This document shows, piece by piece, positions 47,976 to 57,667 of a stretch of 64,000 nucleotides of DNA. The notes under the pieces are model-generated. The model was not told where the DNA came from and ran no database searches. It was given only the letters and a program-made list of their open reading frames with translations. This stretch comes from Gimesia aquarii. Lineage in GTDB: Bacteria > Planctomycetota > Planctomycetia > Planctomycetales > Planctomycetaceae. The position numbers and the translations under genes are program-made. How positions within the stretch are numbered: the first letter of the stretch is position 1; each line of letters begins with the position of its first letter. The stretch is from positions 1,652,528-1,716,527 of the forward strand of contig NZ_CP037422.1 in assembly GCF_007748175.1 (NCBI RefSeq). Reading direction: 5' to 3'.

Positions 47976-49334
47976 ATGATTGATTCACTTCTTCTGCATC
48001 GCGTCCAATTTGCTTTTACCGTTTCGTATCACTATTTGTTCCCGCAATTAACGATGGGTTTAGCGCTGTTGATCTTTATTCTCAAGAGCATAGGGCTGTG
48101 TGGCCACTCGTGGGCAGATACCGCAGCTCGCTTCTGGTTAAAAATCTTCGGTCTTACATTTCTGATGGGAGTTGTCACGGGAATCCCACTTGAATTTCAA
48201 TTTGGTACAAACTGGTCACAGCTCGTCAAATCGACAGGATCCATTTTGGGACAGACTTTGGCAATGGAGGGAATGTTTGCCTTTTTTCTCGAGTCGACGT
48301 TTCTTTATCTGTTAATTTTTGGAGAGAAAAAACTCGGAAAAACGGCTCATTGGGGTGTTTCATTTTTATTACTTTTCGGTACGTGGTTAAGCGGTTATTT
48401 CATTGTCTGCACCAATGCCTTCATGCAACACCCTGTTGGATATCGAATTTCCGAAGATGGAGTTTATCACCTCACAAGTATTGGAGCATTGCTTAGTAAT
48501 CCCTGGGCAATCAAACAATATCTGCACACGATGACCGGCTCTGTGATCACAGGTAGTTTTACGATGTCAGCGATTGCCGCCTATTATTTATTAAAAGGGC
48601 AACATGTTAAATTGACTCGGCGGTACCTTACGGTCTCAGTTATCGTCGGACTATTCTCCAGCATTATTGCTGCAGTCCCGACTGGCGACTGGGAAGCAAA
48701 ACAGGTACAGAAACATCAGCCCATCAAGTTCGCAGCGATGGAAGGCCACTTTCATACAGAAGATGGCGCTGGCTTAATTCTCATAGGCCAGCCGAATATG
48801 GACGAACTCAAAATTGACAATCCTATTATCATTCCTAAAGCGCTTTCTTTTTTGACGCACGCCAGTTGGGATGCGAAAGTGAAAGGCCTTACAGAATACG
48901 ATCGAGAGCTCTGGCCAGACAATGTTGAACTCTTGTATTTTTCGTATCATATCATGGCGGGGCTGGGAACGTTGTTTATCGCCTTAATGGGAATCAGCGC
49001 GTTCCTGCTTTGGCAACGAAGGTTACATACCAATCGCGTAATACTCTGGCTCTTAATGCTGTCACTCCCCTTCCCTTTTATTGCGAATACGGCTGGTTGG
49101 TTCACTACGGAAGTTGGTCGCCAGCCCTGGGTGATCTACGGTTTGATGAAAACGGCTGATGGAGCATCCCAAAATGTTTCGCAAGGTAACGTTCTCTTCA
49201 CATTGTTGGGTTTTATGGGCCTTTACCTGTTTTTATCAGTACTCTACTTTTTTCTCGCAACACGTATCATAAATCAGGGACCAGAACCAATTGAGACTGA
49301 TCAACCTGATTTAGCAACTGAGGCAGGAACTTAG
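47976..49334 (+). CDS. cydA: cytochrome bd oxidase subunit I
   Basis: The subunit carries the hemes and quinol site of the terminal oxidase. I start at ATG 47976 (MIDSLLLHRVQFAFTVSYHY), which places the heme-ligand His at residue 19, as in E. coli. The remaining signatures are LEFQFGTNW, the second His (YLHTMTGSVITG) and EVGRQPWVIYGLMKT. The Q-loop region between VPTGDWEAK and HIMAGLGTL is short. It precedes cydB by 4 bp. Confidence 0.95.
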   Translation: MIDSLLLHRVQFAFTVSYHYLFPQLTMGLALLIFILKSIGLCGHSWADTAARFWLKIFGLTFLMGVVTGIPLEFQFGTNWSQLVKSTGSILGQTLAMEGMFAFFLESTFLYLLIFGEKKLGKTAHWGVSFLLLFGTWLSGYFIVCTNAFMQHPVGYRISEDGVYHLTSIGALLSNPWAIKQYLHTMTGSVITGSFTMSAIAAYYLLKGQHVKLTRRYLTVSVIVGLFSSIIAAVPTGDWEAKQVQKHQPIKFAAMEGHFHTEDGAGLILIGQPNMDELKIDNPIIIPKALSFLTHASWDAKVKGLTEYDRELWPDNVELLYFSYHIMAGLGTLFIALMGISAFLLWQRRLHTNRVILWLLMLSLPFPFIANTAGWFTTEVGRQPWVIYGLMKTADGASQNVSQGNVLFTLLGFMGLYLFLSVLYFFLATRIINQGPEPIETDQPDLATEAGT

Positions 49335-49338
49335 AAGT

Positions 49339-50382
49339 ATGGAAACCCTCTGGTATATCCTGTTGTTGTTGATGATCTCGACCTACCTTGTGTTAGACGG
49401 TTTTGACCTGGGCGTTGGTGTGTTACATCTAGTTATCGCTAAGAATCGACAGGAACAAAAACAGGTTATCCAGTCGATTGCACCTGTCTGGGATGGAAAT
49501 GAAGTCTGGTTGATTGCCGCTGGCGGAACAATGATGTTGGCATTTCCCGCATTTTTGAGTTCCATGTTTAGTGGGTTTTATCTCCCTTTAACCATGGTTG
49601 TCTGGCTGTTACTCTTTCGAGCAATCAGTATCGAGTTACCTCACTATTTTTCTGATTCCCTCTGGGTTCATTTTTGGAACATCATGTTGTTTATTTCCAG
49701 TGGCTTGCTCATTGTGATTCTGGGAGCGGCATTAGCCAATATCTTTCGAGGAGTTCCGTTAAATGCAGAAGGGACATTCTTTGAGCCTCTCTGGACGGAT
49801 TTTCGAATTAGCAAACAGACAGGAATTCTAGACTGGTATACAGTCCTCAGTGGTGTCACCTCTGCTTCGATTTTTTTGCACCATGGTTCACTTTGGCTCG
49901 TTGCTAAAACTGATGGTCTCGTTCAACAGCGCGCTCGAAAATGTGCAACCAGCTTTTGGCTGACGACTGTCGGATTGATCATAGTGACTCTCATTGCCAG
50001 CTATGTCGTTCAACCGCACACCAAAGAAAATTTTGCTACTCACCCATGGCTCATCTTTCTCCCCCTGGGAGCTCTTATTTTCTTGGCAGGTTCACTTTTC
50101 TTTCGAATCAATAACTGGAACATGTCCGCGTTTTTAAGTTCTGCCTTTTTCATGTATCTGCTCTTCTTTAGTGGCGCGGCCGCCCTTTATCCTTATATCC
50201 TTCCTGGCTTAAACCCTGAATACAGTTTGACCATCTTTAATACATCTCCTCCACCAGAAGAATTACAGACAACACTTTATTGGTGGATTCCCGGTATTAT
50301 ATTAGTTGGTATTTATTTTACGATTATGTTCCGTTCTCTACCGAAAGTCATTTCTGTAATATCGAATCAGGAACACCATTAG
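49339..50382 (+). CDS. cydB: cytochrome bd oxidase subunit II
   Basis: The 347-residue membrane protein matches CydB: LVLDGFDLGVGVLH (17-30), PVWDGNEVWLIAAGGTMMLAFP (50-71) and YLPLTMVVWLLLFRAISIE. It has about nine membrane segments. It follows cydA by 4 bp and forms the same complex. No cydX or cydCD genes are seen nearby. Confidence 0.96.
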   Translation: METLWYILLLLMISTYLVLDGFDLGVGVLHLVIAKNRQEQKQVIQSIAPVWDGNEVWLIAAGGTMMLAFPAFLSSMFSGFYLPLTMVVWLLLFRAISIELPHYFSDSLWVHFWNIMLFISSGLLIVILGAALANIFRGVPLNAEGTFFEPLWTDFRISKQTGILDWYTVLSGVTSASIFLHHGSLWLVAKTDGLVQQRARKCATSFWLTTVGLIIVTLIASYVVQPHTKENFATHPWLIFLPLGALIFLAGSLFFRINNWNMSAFLSSAFFMYLLFFSGAAALYPYILPGLNPEYSLTIFNTSPPPEELQTTLYWWIPGIILVGIYFTIMFRSLPKVISVISNQEHH

Positions 50383-50666
50383 CGGAGATTGTCTATAGTC
50401 GAATCTATGTCACTTAACATTTTGAGGATTTTCAATTTGTCACTTGCTGACGTGAACAACCGGCTATAAAACCGAAATCGAAAATGTTCAAAAAATGCAA
50501 CATCTCCATTTATCCCTCTAAACTGGCTGTAATTATGAAGAAATGATCAATCAGCGGCCTTTCGCCGTGTTTCCACTCTCGAGCTGTCTACAAAATAATC
50601 CCATTAGACACGTTTCATCTCAACCTGATTTTGTTAGACTTAAATTGAGAAGATTGGAAGATTGAC

Positions 50667-51185
50667 TTGGTGACATTTCAACATTCAAAGGGATTTCCTC
50701 CACCACCAATCAAGGATGCAGATATTGTGACAGATACGATCCCGGGCATCATCGTCGGAACGCTTTTGGTTCTCTTTGGAGCTGGGTTAATTCAACTACA
50801 CCGTACGTCCTGGTTTCACCGTCAACTCGATGCAGACCTCAGTGATGACGATCTCAGTTTTTTCTCAAAACAATACCGCAGACGCATGCAAACTTCAGGT
50901 CTGCTGATTCTGATTGGTTTCCTGATCGTAGTGGGGGATGCACCTTACATGCCCTGGAAATCTTACCCGGGCTTGTTTGCAGCGTACTGGGGAGGCATTC
51001 TCTTGATTGCGTTCTGGGTCATTCTGTCTGCTATTGGAGATATGAGCGCATCCCGGATCCGGTCTTCCACAATGATTTCTCGAATTCAGGACCAGCAGCG
51101 CTTACTGGAAAAACAGATTCTGGAACTGAGAGAAAAAAAGCAGCAAACGACTGATAAGAAGTCTCATCCAGAGTCAGAGCAATAA
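50667..51185 (+). CDS. small membrane protein with C-terminal coiled coil
   Basis: The 172-residue protein has three hydrophobic segments (TIPGIIVGTLLVLFGAGLI, SGLLILIGFLIVVG, YWGGILLIAFWVILSAIG) and ends in a charged helix with heptad pattern (SRIQDQQRLLEKQILELRE). No family is recognised. It starts at TTG or GTG near 50667 and stands alone, convergent with the sulfotransferase. Confidence 0.65.
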   Translation: MVTFQHSKGFPPPPIKDADIVTDTIPGIIVGTLLVLFGAGLIQLHRTSWFHRQLDADLSDDDLSFFSKQYRRRMQTSGLLILIGFLIVVGDAPYMPWKSYPGLFAAYWGGILLIAFWVILSAIGDMSASRIRSSTMISRIQDQQRLLEKQILELREKKQQTTDKKSHPESEQ

Positions 51186-51221
51186 GCTGACTCAAGATTG
51201 CTGTTTGTGATGCAACGCGTG

Positions 51222-52382
51222 TTAGGAAGCAACGCGTGCTTTCACTAATTGTTCAGAAGGCAGGCGATCATAACCGAACATCTCAAATGCTTTTTGCCAA
51301 CGTTCGTAAATTTTCTTTTCCTGAGCTGCATCCATTTCGTATTTATTTTTCTTATACGACTTTTGATCTTTCAGATAAGGCTGCATATTTGTTTCTAGAT
51401 CATCAAAGCCGGAAAGATTCAGATGCTCGTAAACTTTTCTCAATTCTCCCACAGGGTCGGCCTCGAGTTCTTCAAAGCGAACTTCGTGTAATTGACCTTC
51501 TGGTACTGTTTTCCGATCGCGATCATAAACATCCAGGTGATTTAGATAAATATTGGCCATATCCTCTTCTAACTTTTGCATATTGAGAGGAGCAAAGCCA
51601 TTATCGCCAAACATGGTACGGCGTAAATGTAAAGTTGAGTTATAAACTTTGTAGGGATCCCGATAAATATAAATGAAACGAGCATCGGGAAACATTTTGA
51701 GCAGAAATGGTATTCGGAATGTGTGAGTAGGTGACTTCAAGAGAATGTGTTTTTTTATACCTTCCTTGTAGGTCAGTTTCTTCATAAAGTATAAAAATGT
51801 CTTTTTCCAACTTGCTTCTTCTTTTGGCGTCAGTTGATCCAACTCATAATAGCGATCATAAACCTCAGGTTGATCACTAAAACCAATCGCCAGATAGGGT
51901 GACATCAGGTGCAGCAGCATAATGGAAGTTTCATCTTCCTGAGGTAAATCCCAGTTCACCGGCATGTTATCCATGGGGCGCTGTTTTGGTAACAAATACT
52001 TCAAAACATGTTTAAATACAGGTTCAGTTAACAGAAAATGTGAAGGAAACAGCATTGCTCCCATATTAGGGTAAATGAACTGTTGATCCATCGACATAAG
52101 ATTATGGAGTAGTGTTGTACCACTTCGCCAATGACCGATGATGAATACGGGGGGTTCTAATTCCGTCCGATTGACTTTGCGACTGAAGACCAGATTTTCC
52201 AATAAGCCCAGACAGGAGTTGGAAATACTAAACAACCCGGAAGAAATCAAACGAAACAAGCCCGATGGACGAATTGTGGGACGCAGCCTCATTAGCTTGA
52301 TGAAATTAGTGATTCCAATCCCCGACCAGACACAAAAAGGGCCTTGAGTGGATCCACTATTATTTTGCTTGGGTTTAGTCAT
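51222..52382 (-). CDS. sulfotransferase (PAPS-dependent type)
   Basis: The 386-residue protein transfers sulfate from PAPS. The 5'-phosphosulfate loop is FIIGHWRSGTTLLHNL (about 80-95) with Arg-Ser-Gly-Thr-Thr. The 3'-phosphate region is LLKSPTHTFRIPFLLKMFPDARFIYIYRDPYKVYNS. It has no clear signal peptide. The sulfate acceptor could be a lipid or glycan; planctomycete genomes encode many such enzymes. No adjacent biosynthetic gene. Confidence 0.9.
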   Translation of the reverse strand: MTKPKQNNSGSTQGPFCVWSGIGITNFIKLMRLRPTIRPSGLFRLISSGLFSISNSCLGLLENLVFSRKVNRTELEPPVFIIGHWRSGTTLLHNLMSMDQQFIYPNMGAMLFPSHFLLTEPVFKHVLKYLLPKQRPMDNMPVNWDLPQEDETSIMLLHLMSPYLAIGFSDQPEVYDRYYELDQLTPKEEASWKKTFLYFMKKLTYKEGIKKHILLKSPTHTFRIPFLLKMFPDARFIYIYRDPYKVYNSTLHLRRTMFGDNGFAPLNMQKLEEDMANIYLNHLDVYDRDRKTVPEGQLHEVRFEELEADPVGELRKVYEHLNLSGFDDLETNMQPYLKDQKSYKKNKYEMDAAQEKKIYERWQKAFEMFGYDRLPSEQLVKARVAS

Positions 52383-52857
52383 CTGATGAGACTGTCCTAC
52401 TCTTTATCAACACAAGTCAAAGCCCAGCTAATCAAAATCTTGCCTGTCTTCAGATTTTGATAGTCAATGCAAATCGGCTGAAATGGAGAGACTATACTAT
52501 ATTCTGCTTAGACTGTCTTCAGGCAAATCGAAGAGATTCAGGACTAAACTGCTATTTTTCACCACTCTATCCAAATTTGAACTGATCAGGTTCATTGGAT
52601 CCATAATGAGTTTATTTCGGCATCCTGTGTGTGAGACTTCGAAGAACTCTTTCACCATCAACGGGAATGACCAAATACAACAGACGAGACACGTTATAAA
52701 GTGTGTCTACACTCCCCCTAAATTAACTGTTTATTCTCTCTTGTACAATTAACACGTCCAAAAATTGTTTTGAAACGTATTCTTTCAGTCCTGAAATACA
52801 AGACCGAACAATATTGTACTTTTTACATGAGAGGGACAGGAGCAAGTGAACACTCCT
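52383..52857. other. intergenic between the sulfotransferase and xylB
   Basis: No gene that I can support; a short plus-strand frame (52483-52752) has no protein-like features or good start. AT-rich. It holds the sulfotransferase promoter region and the 3' side of xylB. Confidence 0.45.
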
Positions 52858-54390
52858 TTAGTCCAACAGTTCTTTGATGTTCTGAAAATCACCTTTGAGC
52901 GATGTGTAGAGCTTACGAAATAGAGGATAAGCTTTGTTGTATACTTTTTTCCCTTTAGAGTTTACGTTCGTGCTCTCAACGACACGAATGCTGGCTGAGC
53001 AGGCTTCAACCACATCCTTAAAAGCACCAGTCCCTGCGGCCGCTAATAACGCGACACCATAGGCGGGACCTTCTTCGGCATTGATTGTCACTACTTTTCG
53101 GCCATAAATATCTGCCTGTATTTGACGCCAGAATTTGCTCCTGGCACCACCACCTGAGAGCCGAATCTCTTTCACAGGGATATTCAGCTCTCGGATAATT
53201 TCCAGGGAGTCTCGCATGGCATAAGTCGCTCCCTCAATCACGGCACGGCTCAAATGGGGACGCCCATGCCGCAAACTTAATCCAATCCAGGCAGCACGAG
53301 CATCAGGATCAGCATGAGGAGTTCGTTCACCCGTCAGATAAGGTAAGAAAAACAAGCTTTCACTTCCGGCGGGAGCTTCACCTGCCTGCTCGGTAATGAG
53401 TTGATAGGGATCGATCTTTTTTCGTTTGGCGCTAGCCACTTGTTGTTCACAGAGTTGATTTCGATACCATTGCAAACTGCCTCCCGCGGAGAGAACCACC
53501 CCCATCACGTGCCACTTATTACGCACAGCATGACAGAAAGTATGCACCCGCCCCGCGGGATCAATCTGTACCTCATCACTATGTGCAAACACAACGCCGC
53601 TTGTTCCCATGGTCGCTGAGATCACACCTTTTTTCACAATTCCATTACCGACAGCACCAGCGGCCTGATCTCCGCCTCCTCCTACAACGGCCACACCTTT
53701 CGAAAGGCCCAACAATCGAGCGGCCTGCTCCGTTAGATGTCCACTGACATCTTCTGATTCATAAACTTCAGGCAGCAGCGATTCATCCAATTCCAATTTT
53801 CTCAGCAATGGACGGCTCCATTTCCGCTGTTTGACATTCAACAGTAACGTTCCCGAGGCGTCGCTGACCTCAGTCGCGAATTCTCCTGTCAATCGAAATC
53901 GGACATAGTCTTTTGGTAATAGAACCTGAACTGTTTTATCAAAATTTTTCTTTTCATGATTGCGAAGCCAAAGAATCTTAGGAGCTGTAAAACCTGTCAA
54001 CGCCGGATTCGCCACCATGTTGATCAGTTTTTTCCGTCCACCGGCAAGCTGTTCGATTTCAGCACATTCCGCAGCGGTCCTCTGATCGTTCCAAAGCAGA
54101 GCTGGTCTGATCACTTCATGTTTTTTATTGAGAAAAACACTTCCATGCATCTGTCCGCTTAGTCCAATACCTTTGACATCGACAGGCTTGATTTTACCTG
54201 CTTTCAAAACTTTGCGAACACTTTTGATCGTGGCCTGCCACCAATCTTCAGGATTCTGTTCCGACCAACCGGGGCGAGGACTATAGAGTGGATACTCTAC
54301 GGTCGCAGAAGAAAGAATCCTACCATCTTCCTGCATTGCCAGTGTTTTTGTTCCACTCGTTCCAATATCCACACCCAAAAAAACAGCCAT
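52858..54390 (-). CDS. xylB: xylulokinase
   Basis: The enzyme phosphorylates D-xylulose. At 510 residues it is of normal length. FGGY-kinase signatures are visible: [15 protein letters not shown] (6-20), [70 protein letters not shown] and the C-terminal [19 protein letters not shown] xylose isomerase gene is not adjacent. A DUF1080 gene is upstream. Confidence 0.93.
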   Translation of the reverse strand: MAVFLGVDIGTSGTKTLAMQEDGRILSSATVEYPLYSPRPGWSEQNPEDWWQATIKSVRKVLKAGKIKPVDVKGIGLSGQMHGSVFLNKKHEVIRPALLWNDQRTAAECAEIEQLAGGRKKLINMVANPALTGFTAPKILWLRNHEKKNFDKTVQVLLPKDYVRFRLTGEFATEVSDASGTLLLNVKQRKWSRPLLRKLELDESLLPEVYESEDVSGHLTEQAARLLGLSKGVAVVGGGGDQAAGAVGNGIVKKGVISATMGTSGVVFAHSDEVQIDPAGRVHTFCHAVRNKWHVMGVVLSAGGSLQWYRNQLCEQQVASAKRKKIDPYQLITEQAGEAPAGSESLFFLPYLTGERTPHADPDARAAWIGLSLRHGRPHLSRAVIEGATYAMRDSLEIIRELNIPVKEIRLSGGGARSKFWRQIQADIYGRKVVTINAEEGPAYGVALLAAAGTGAFKDVVEACSASIRVVESTNVNSKGKKVYNKAYPLFRKLYTSLKGDFQNIKELLD

Positions 54391-54466
54391 GCGATTATCC
54401 TCATCCCTCGGTTAGTCAATCAATTACTCAGATCAGCAATATTTGTTGTCTTGAATAAGATAGAAC

Positions 54467-55231
54467 TCACTCGGGACAAACACAACCGATGGGGTGAACT
54501 TCGGAAATTTCACGTATCCAGATATTACGAAATTTTGTCTTATTTTTGTGAAACTGAAGTCTGATGGGCAGTTTCTCTTCATGAGCAGTATAAAAAGGAG
54601 GTTGATGGTAAAAAGTACCACCTTGCAGTTCAGAATGATTTTGCACAACGACGCCATTCTGAATGACTGTAATATACGCGGGCTTTACCAGTTGTCCATA
54701 TACATCAAACCGGGGTGCGGTAAAGATGATATCATATGTTTGCCATTCCCCTGGTTTGCGGCAGGCATTAACCATCGGAGGCCACTGTTTATAAATCGCT
54801 CCCGCCTGACCATCAAAATAGGTTTTGTTCTGATAGGAATCGAGGACTTGAACTTCATATTGACCCATCAGGAACACACCACTATTGCCACGCCCCTGAC
54901 CTTTACCTTCGATTTTTTCTGGGGTCGCCCATTCTATATGAAGTTGACAGTCACCAAATGATTGCTTGGTTTCAATATCTGTATTTGTGGTAATTGCATA
55001 ACCATCCTTGATGATCCATTGATCGCCGTTTTTCCACTGATTCAGGTTTTTTCCATCGAACAAGACGATCGCGTCAGAGGGTGGTTTATTGGGACTTGTC
55101 GTCACAATAGCTGGCTCTTTCCAAACTAAACCGTTCTTATATTCTTCCACCAGATTTCCGTAAGTTTGATACGCCATCCCAAGGAAAACAGCAACAGCCA
55201 AAAAACGAAATACTCTGCGCATACCTGTCAT
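54467..55231 (-). CDS. exported DUF1080 (3-keto-disaccharide hydrolase family) protein
   Basis: The 254-residue protein has a signal/anchor (VFRFLAVAVFLGMAYQTYG). The DUF1080 core is visible: AIVLFDGKNLNQWKNGD, FGDCQLHIEWATPE, GRGNSGVFLMGQYEVQVLDS, AGAIYKQWPPMVNACRKPGE and QTYDIIFTAPRFD. The fold is a concanavalin-like beta sandwich. It is exported. The substrate is unknown. It follows xylB's upstream side in the same direction, separated by 76 bp. Confidence 0.92.
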   Translation of the reverse strand: MTGMRRVFRFLAVAVFLGMAYQTYGNLVEEYKNGLVWKEPAIVTTSPNKPPSDAIVLFDGKNLNQWKNGDQWIIKDGYAITTNTDIETKQSFGDCQLHIEWATPEKIEGKGQGRGNSGVFLMGQYEVQVLDSYQNKTYFDGQAGAIYKQWPPMVNACRKPGEWQTYDIIFTAPRFDVYGQLVKPAYITVIQNGVVVQNHSELQGGTFYHQPPFYTAHEEKLPIRLQFHKNKTKFRNIWIREISEVHPIGCVCPE

Positions 55232-55344
55232 ATCTTGTTCCTTCTCTCTCTATTTTCTGTTCAGTTTTGAATTAAACTAAGAATTAGAATTTCAAGTGAT
55301 CTACTTGTAAAGAGATCCACTTTGACATCGTATTGTCTAAGCTT

Positions 55345-56112
55345 TCAATAATCGAGACTGGCGCCTCCCTCGGCTTCGATTGCCTGGCCTGTGAGAAAGC
55401 TCGAATCCTCTGTCGCTAGAAACAGAGCCAGGCGGCCCATTTCTTCGATCGTTCCCATCCTTTTGAAAACCTGAAGATCGGCAACTCGCTTCAACGCATT
55501 TTCTGAATCAGGAAGTGTCGCAGCCCAATCACGCATTAGAGGAGTATCGATATTACTGGGAAGAATTGCATTCACTCTTACCCCGGCTTCGCCCAGTTCA
55601 ATCGCCAATGATTTGGTAAAGCTGACTTGAGCACCTTTAGTTGAACAATAGGCGGTTGAATGGTGTTGTCCTAACAAGGCCGTCATCGACGACATATTGA
55701 TGATAGTCCCTTTTGTTTTACGTAAATATGGCAAGGCATACTTAGCCCCAGCAAACGTACTGAGAAAGTTGACACGCATCAACTCTTCCATTTCCTCGAT
55801 ACTGGTCTCTTCAAGAGACATCGCTGGTGGATGGAACCCTGCATTATTAATAATACAATCCAGTCGGCCAAATTGTTCCACAACCATTTCGATGGCAGAT
55901 AAAATTTGTTGATGCTCGCCGACATCACATTGAACGAAGATCGCCTTCCCAGGGCCTTTTTCATTCAATTCGCGTGCTAAATCTTGCCCCGCTCCGATAC
56001 CTCGGGCCAGAATCGCGACCAGGCCACCCTCTTCACAAAACACGCGTGAGCAGCCTTCACCAATACCTTTACTGCCGCCAGTGACAATCACAACACGATC
56101 TTTGAATCTCAT
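55345..56112 (-). CDS. short-chain dehydrogenase/reductase
   Basis: I start at ATG 56112 (MRFKDRVVIVTGGSKGIG) with GAGGGAAGT upstream, giving 255 residues. TGGSKGIG (11-18) is the cofactor loop, NNAG is at 89-92, and the catalytic set is Ser142, Tyr155 and Lys159 (YCSTK). The C-terminal GRLALFLATEDSSFLTGQAIEAEGG is typical. Unlike the SDR at 12843-13622 the active site is intact. Substrate unknown; the fold suggests a polyol or 3-oxoacyl substrate. Confidence 0.92.
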   Translation of the reverse strand: MRFKDRVVIVTGGSKGIGEGCSRVFCEEGGLVAILARGIGAGQDLARELNEKGPGKAIFVQCDVGEHQQILSAIEMVVEQFGRLDCIINNAGFHPPAMSLEETSIEEMEELMRVNFLSTFAGAKYALPYLRKTKGTIINMSSMTALLGQHHSTAYCSTKGAQVSFTKSLAIELGEAGVRVNAILPSNIDTPLMRDWAATLPDSENALKRVADLQVFKRMGTIEEMGRLALFLATEDSSFLTGQAIEAEGGASLDY

Positions 56113-56312
56113 ACTTCCCTCAATCGATATGTTTCGCAGGTTCAAATTGGGAGTTAACAGTAACCTGTTATTTTACTAATTCCAATTTGGCATTTACGGT
56201 AACAATTACGGAGAGGGAATTCCAATCAAACCTTGAACTGAATTCAGAGACGGGGATTAATTAAGTGAGTTTAATTTTGCCAGACTGAGGCGAAGTTCGA
56301 ATAAATCATAGA

Positions 56313-57287
56313 TTATTGGAGAGATCCCAAACGTAAAATCTCGGGAAGTTCAGCCAGATTTAGATTACCGCCGCTTAGTATTGCAACGACTTTCTTACCT
56401 TGAAATCGTTCTTTGTTTTTGAGAATCGCGGCTAAAGCTGCTGCTCCCGCCCCTTCTACCAGATTGTGTGTCTCTTTGAGTGTATGATAAGCGGCGATTC
56501 GCATTTCGTCTTCACTCACCAGCAGAAAGTCATCTACGACCGACTTCATGATTTCCTGAGTCAACTCAGCCGAAGATCGGGTGGCGACTCCTTCTGCCCA
56601 GGTTTGAGCGGTTTCAGTTGTTTGTAATGAACCGGCTAGAAAGGATAACTGATTTGCAGGTGCGTTCTCAGCTCCTACACCAATGACTTCCGTTTTTGGG
56701 TTCAAGTGTTTGGCTACGATCCCAGTACCACAAACACCACTGCCCATACCCACAGGAACTATAATGACATCAGGCGCGTTCAGTTTTTCAAAAATCTCTA
56801 TCGCCTGAGTTCCTACCCCGGCAATCAGCTTCGGCTCATTCGCTGAATGCACGTAACGACGTTTTTCATCAACTAATACGCGTTCCAGATATTGTTTTGC
56901 TTCATCAAAGTCTTCGCCATGTTCAATGATGTCCGCTCCCAGTAATTTGATCGCACGGACTTTATCCGGGTTATTATTTTTCGGAACCACAATAGTACAT
57001 TTAATTCCAAAGATACGAGCCGCGTATGCTAACGACTGACCATGATTGCCAGTCGAACATCCCATGATTCCTGCTTCACGCTCGGTATTAGAAAGAGTAC
57101 TTACTAAATTAATCCCTCCTCTGATTTTAAACGCACCCACAGGCTGATGGTTTTCATGTTTTAAATAAAGTTGGGTCTCGGTTAACTGACTTAAGCCTGG
57201 CCACTCATAAAGTGGAGTAGGGGACAACACTTGGCGGACGCGGGGAACTGCTTCTTGAATATCCTGAAAAGTTGGTGGCTGCATCAT
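56313..57287 (-). CDS. threonine/serine dehydratase-like PLP enzyme
   Basis: The 324-residue protein belongs to the fold-II PLP family. The PLP lysine is in VGAFKIRGG (Lys54). Phosphate-binding features are CSTGNHGQSLAYAA (78-91), GVGTQAIEI, PVGMGSGVCGTG and SGGNLNL near the end. Members deaminate threonine or serine to a ketoacid. It lacks the C-terminal ACT regulatory domain of biosynthetic IlvA, so it is the catabolic or racemase-like type. It is read away from the exported PSCyt1 gene. Confidence 0.92.
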   Translation of the reverse strand: MMQPPTFQDIQEAVPRVRQVLSPTPLYEWPGLSQLTETQLYLKHENHQPVGAFKIRGGINLVSTLSNTEREAGIMGCSTGNHGQSLAYAARIFGIKCTIVVPKNNNPDKVRAIKLLGADIIEHGEDFDEAKQYLERVLVDEKRRYVHSANEPKLIAGVGTQAIEIFEKLNAPDVIIVPVGMGSGVCGTGIVAKHLNPKTEVIGVGAENAPANQLSFLAGSLQTTETAQTWAEGVATRSSAELTQEIMKSVVDDFLLVSEDEMRIAAYHTLKETHNLVEGAGAAALAAILKNKERFQGKKVVAILSGGNLNLAELPEILRLGSLQ

Positions 57288-57667
57288 AAACGCCTGCTTA
57301 TATAAATTAAATTTTAGAAATCAACTCATTTTCAATGACACATTCCGATTTATGAAGTTCGTTAGAAAAATGCCAATTGTTAAGTTATGAAACGCTGAAA
57401 TTCGGAACCAAACATGGGAACTCATTATTGCGTCATCCCAAATTGACTGGTATTATTAAATTATAGATTGGCAATGACCATACTCAAAAGTCAACTATTA
57501 TGATTCTACCTGCCGGGCTTTGGGAGTCTGGCTACCGTAAGCTCGTTTGATTACGGATCGGTATCACCAAACCAGTTTTCCACGTGTTTGATGTACCTGG
57601 ATTTCCAAGCTGTAATCGCTTACCACTCTCGGTGTATCTTCCACGTCTTTGGCTGAGGCGAATTACC
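57288..57667. other. divergent promoter region
   Basis: Lies between the threonine dehydratase gene (minus) and the PSCyt1 gene (plus). Nothing beyond AT-rich promoter-like sequence is recognisable. Confidence 0.4.

Noticed and set aside
52483-52752. 89-aa frame between the sulfotransferase and xylB
   Set aside because: No ribosome-binding site, no motif and a low-complexity end; treated as intergenic.
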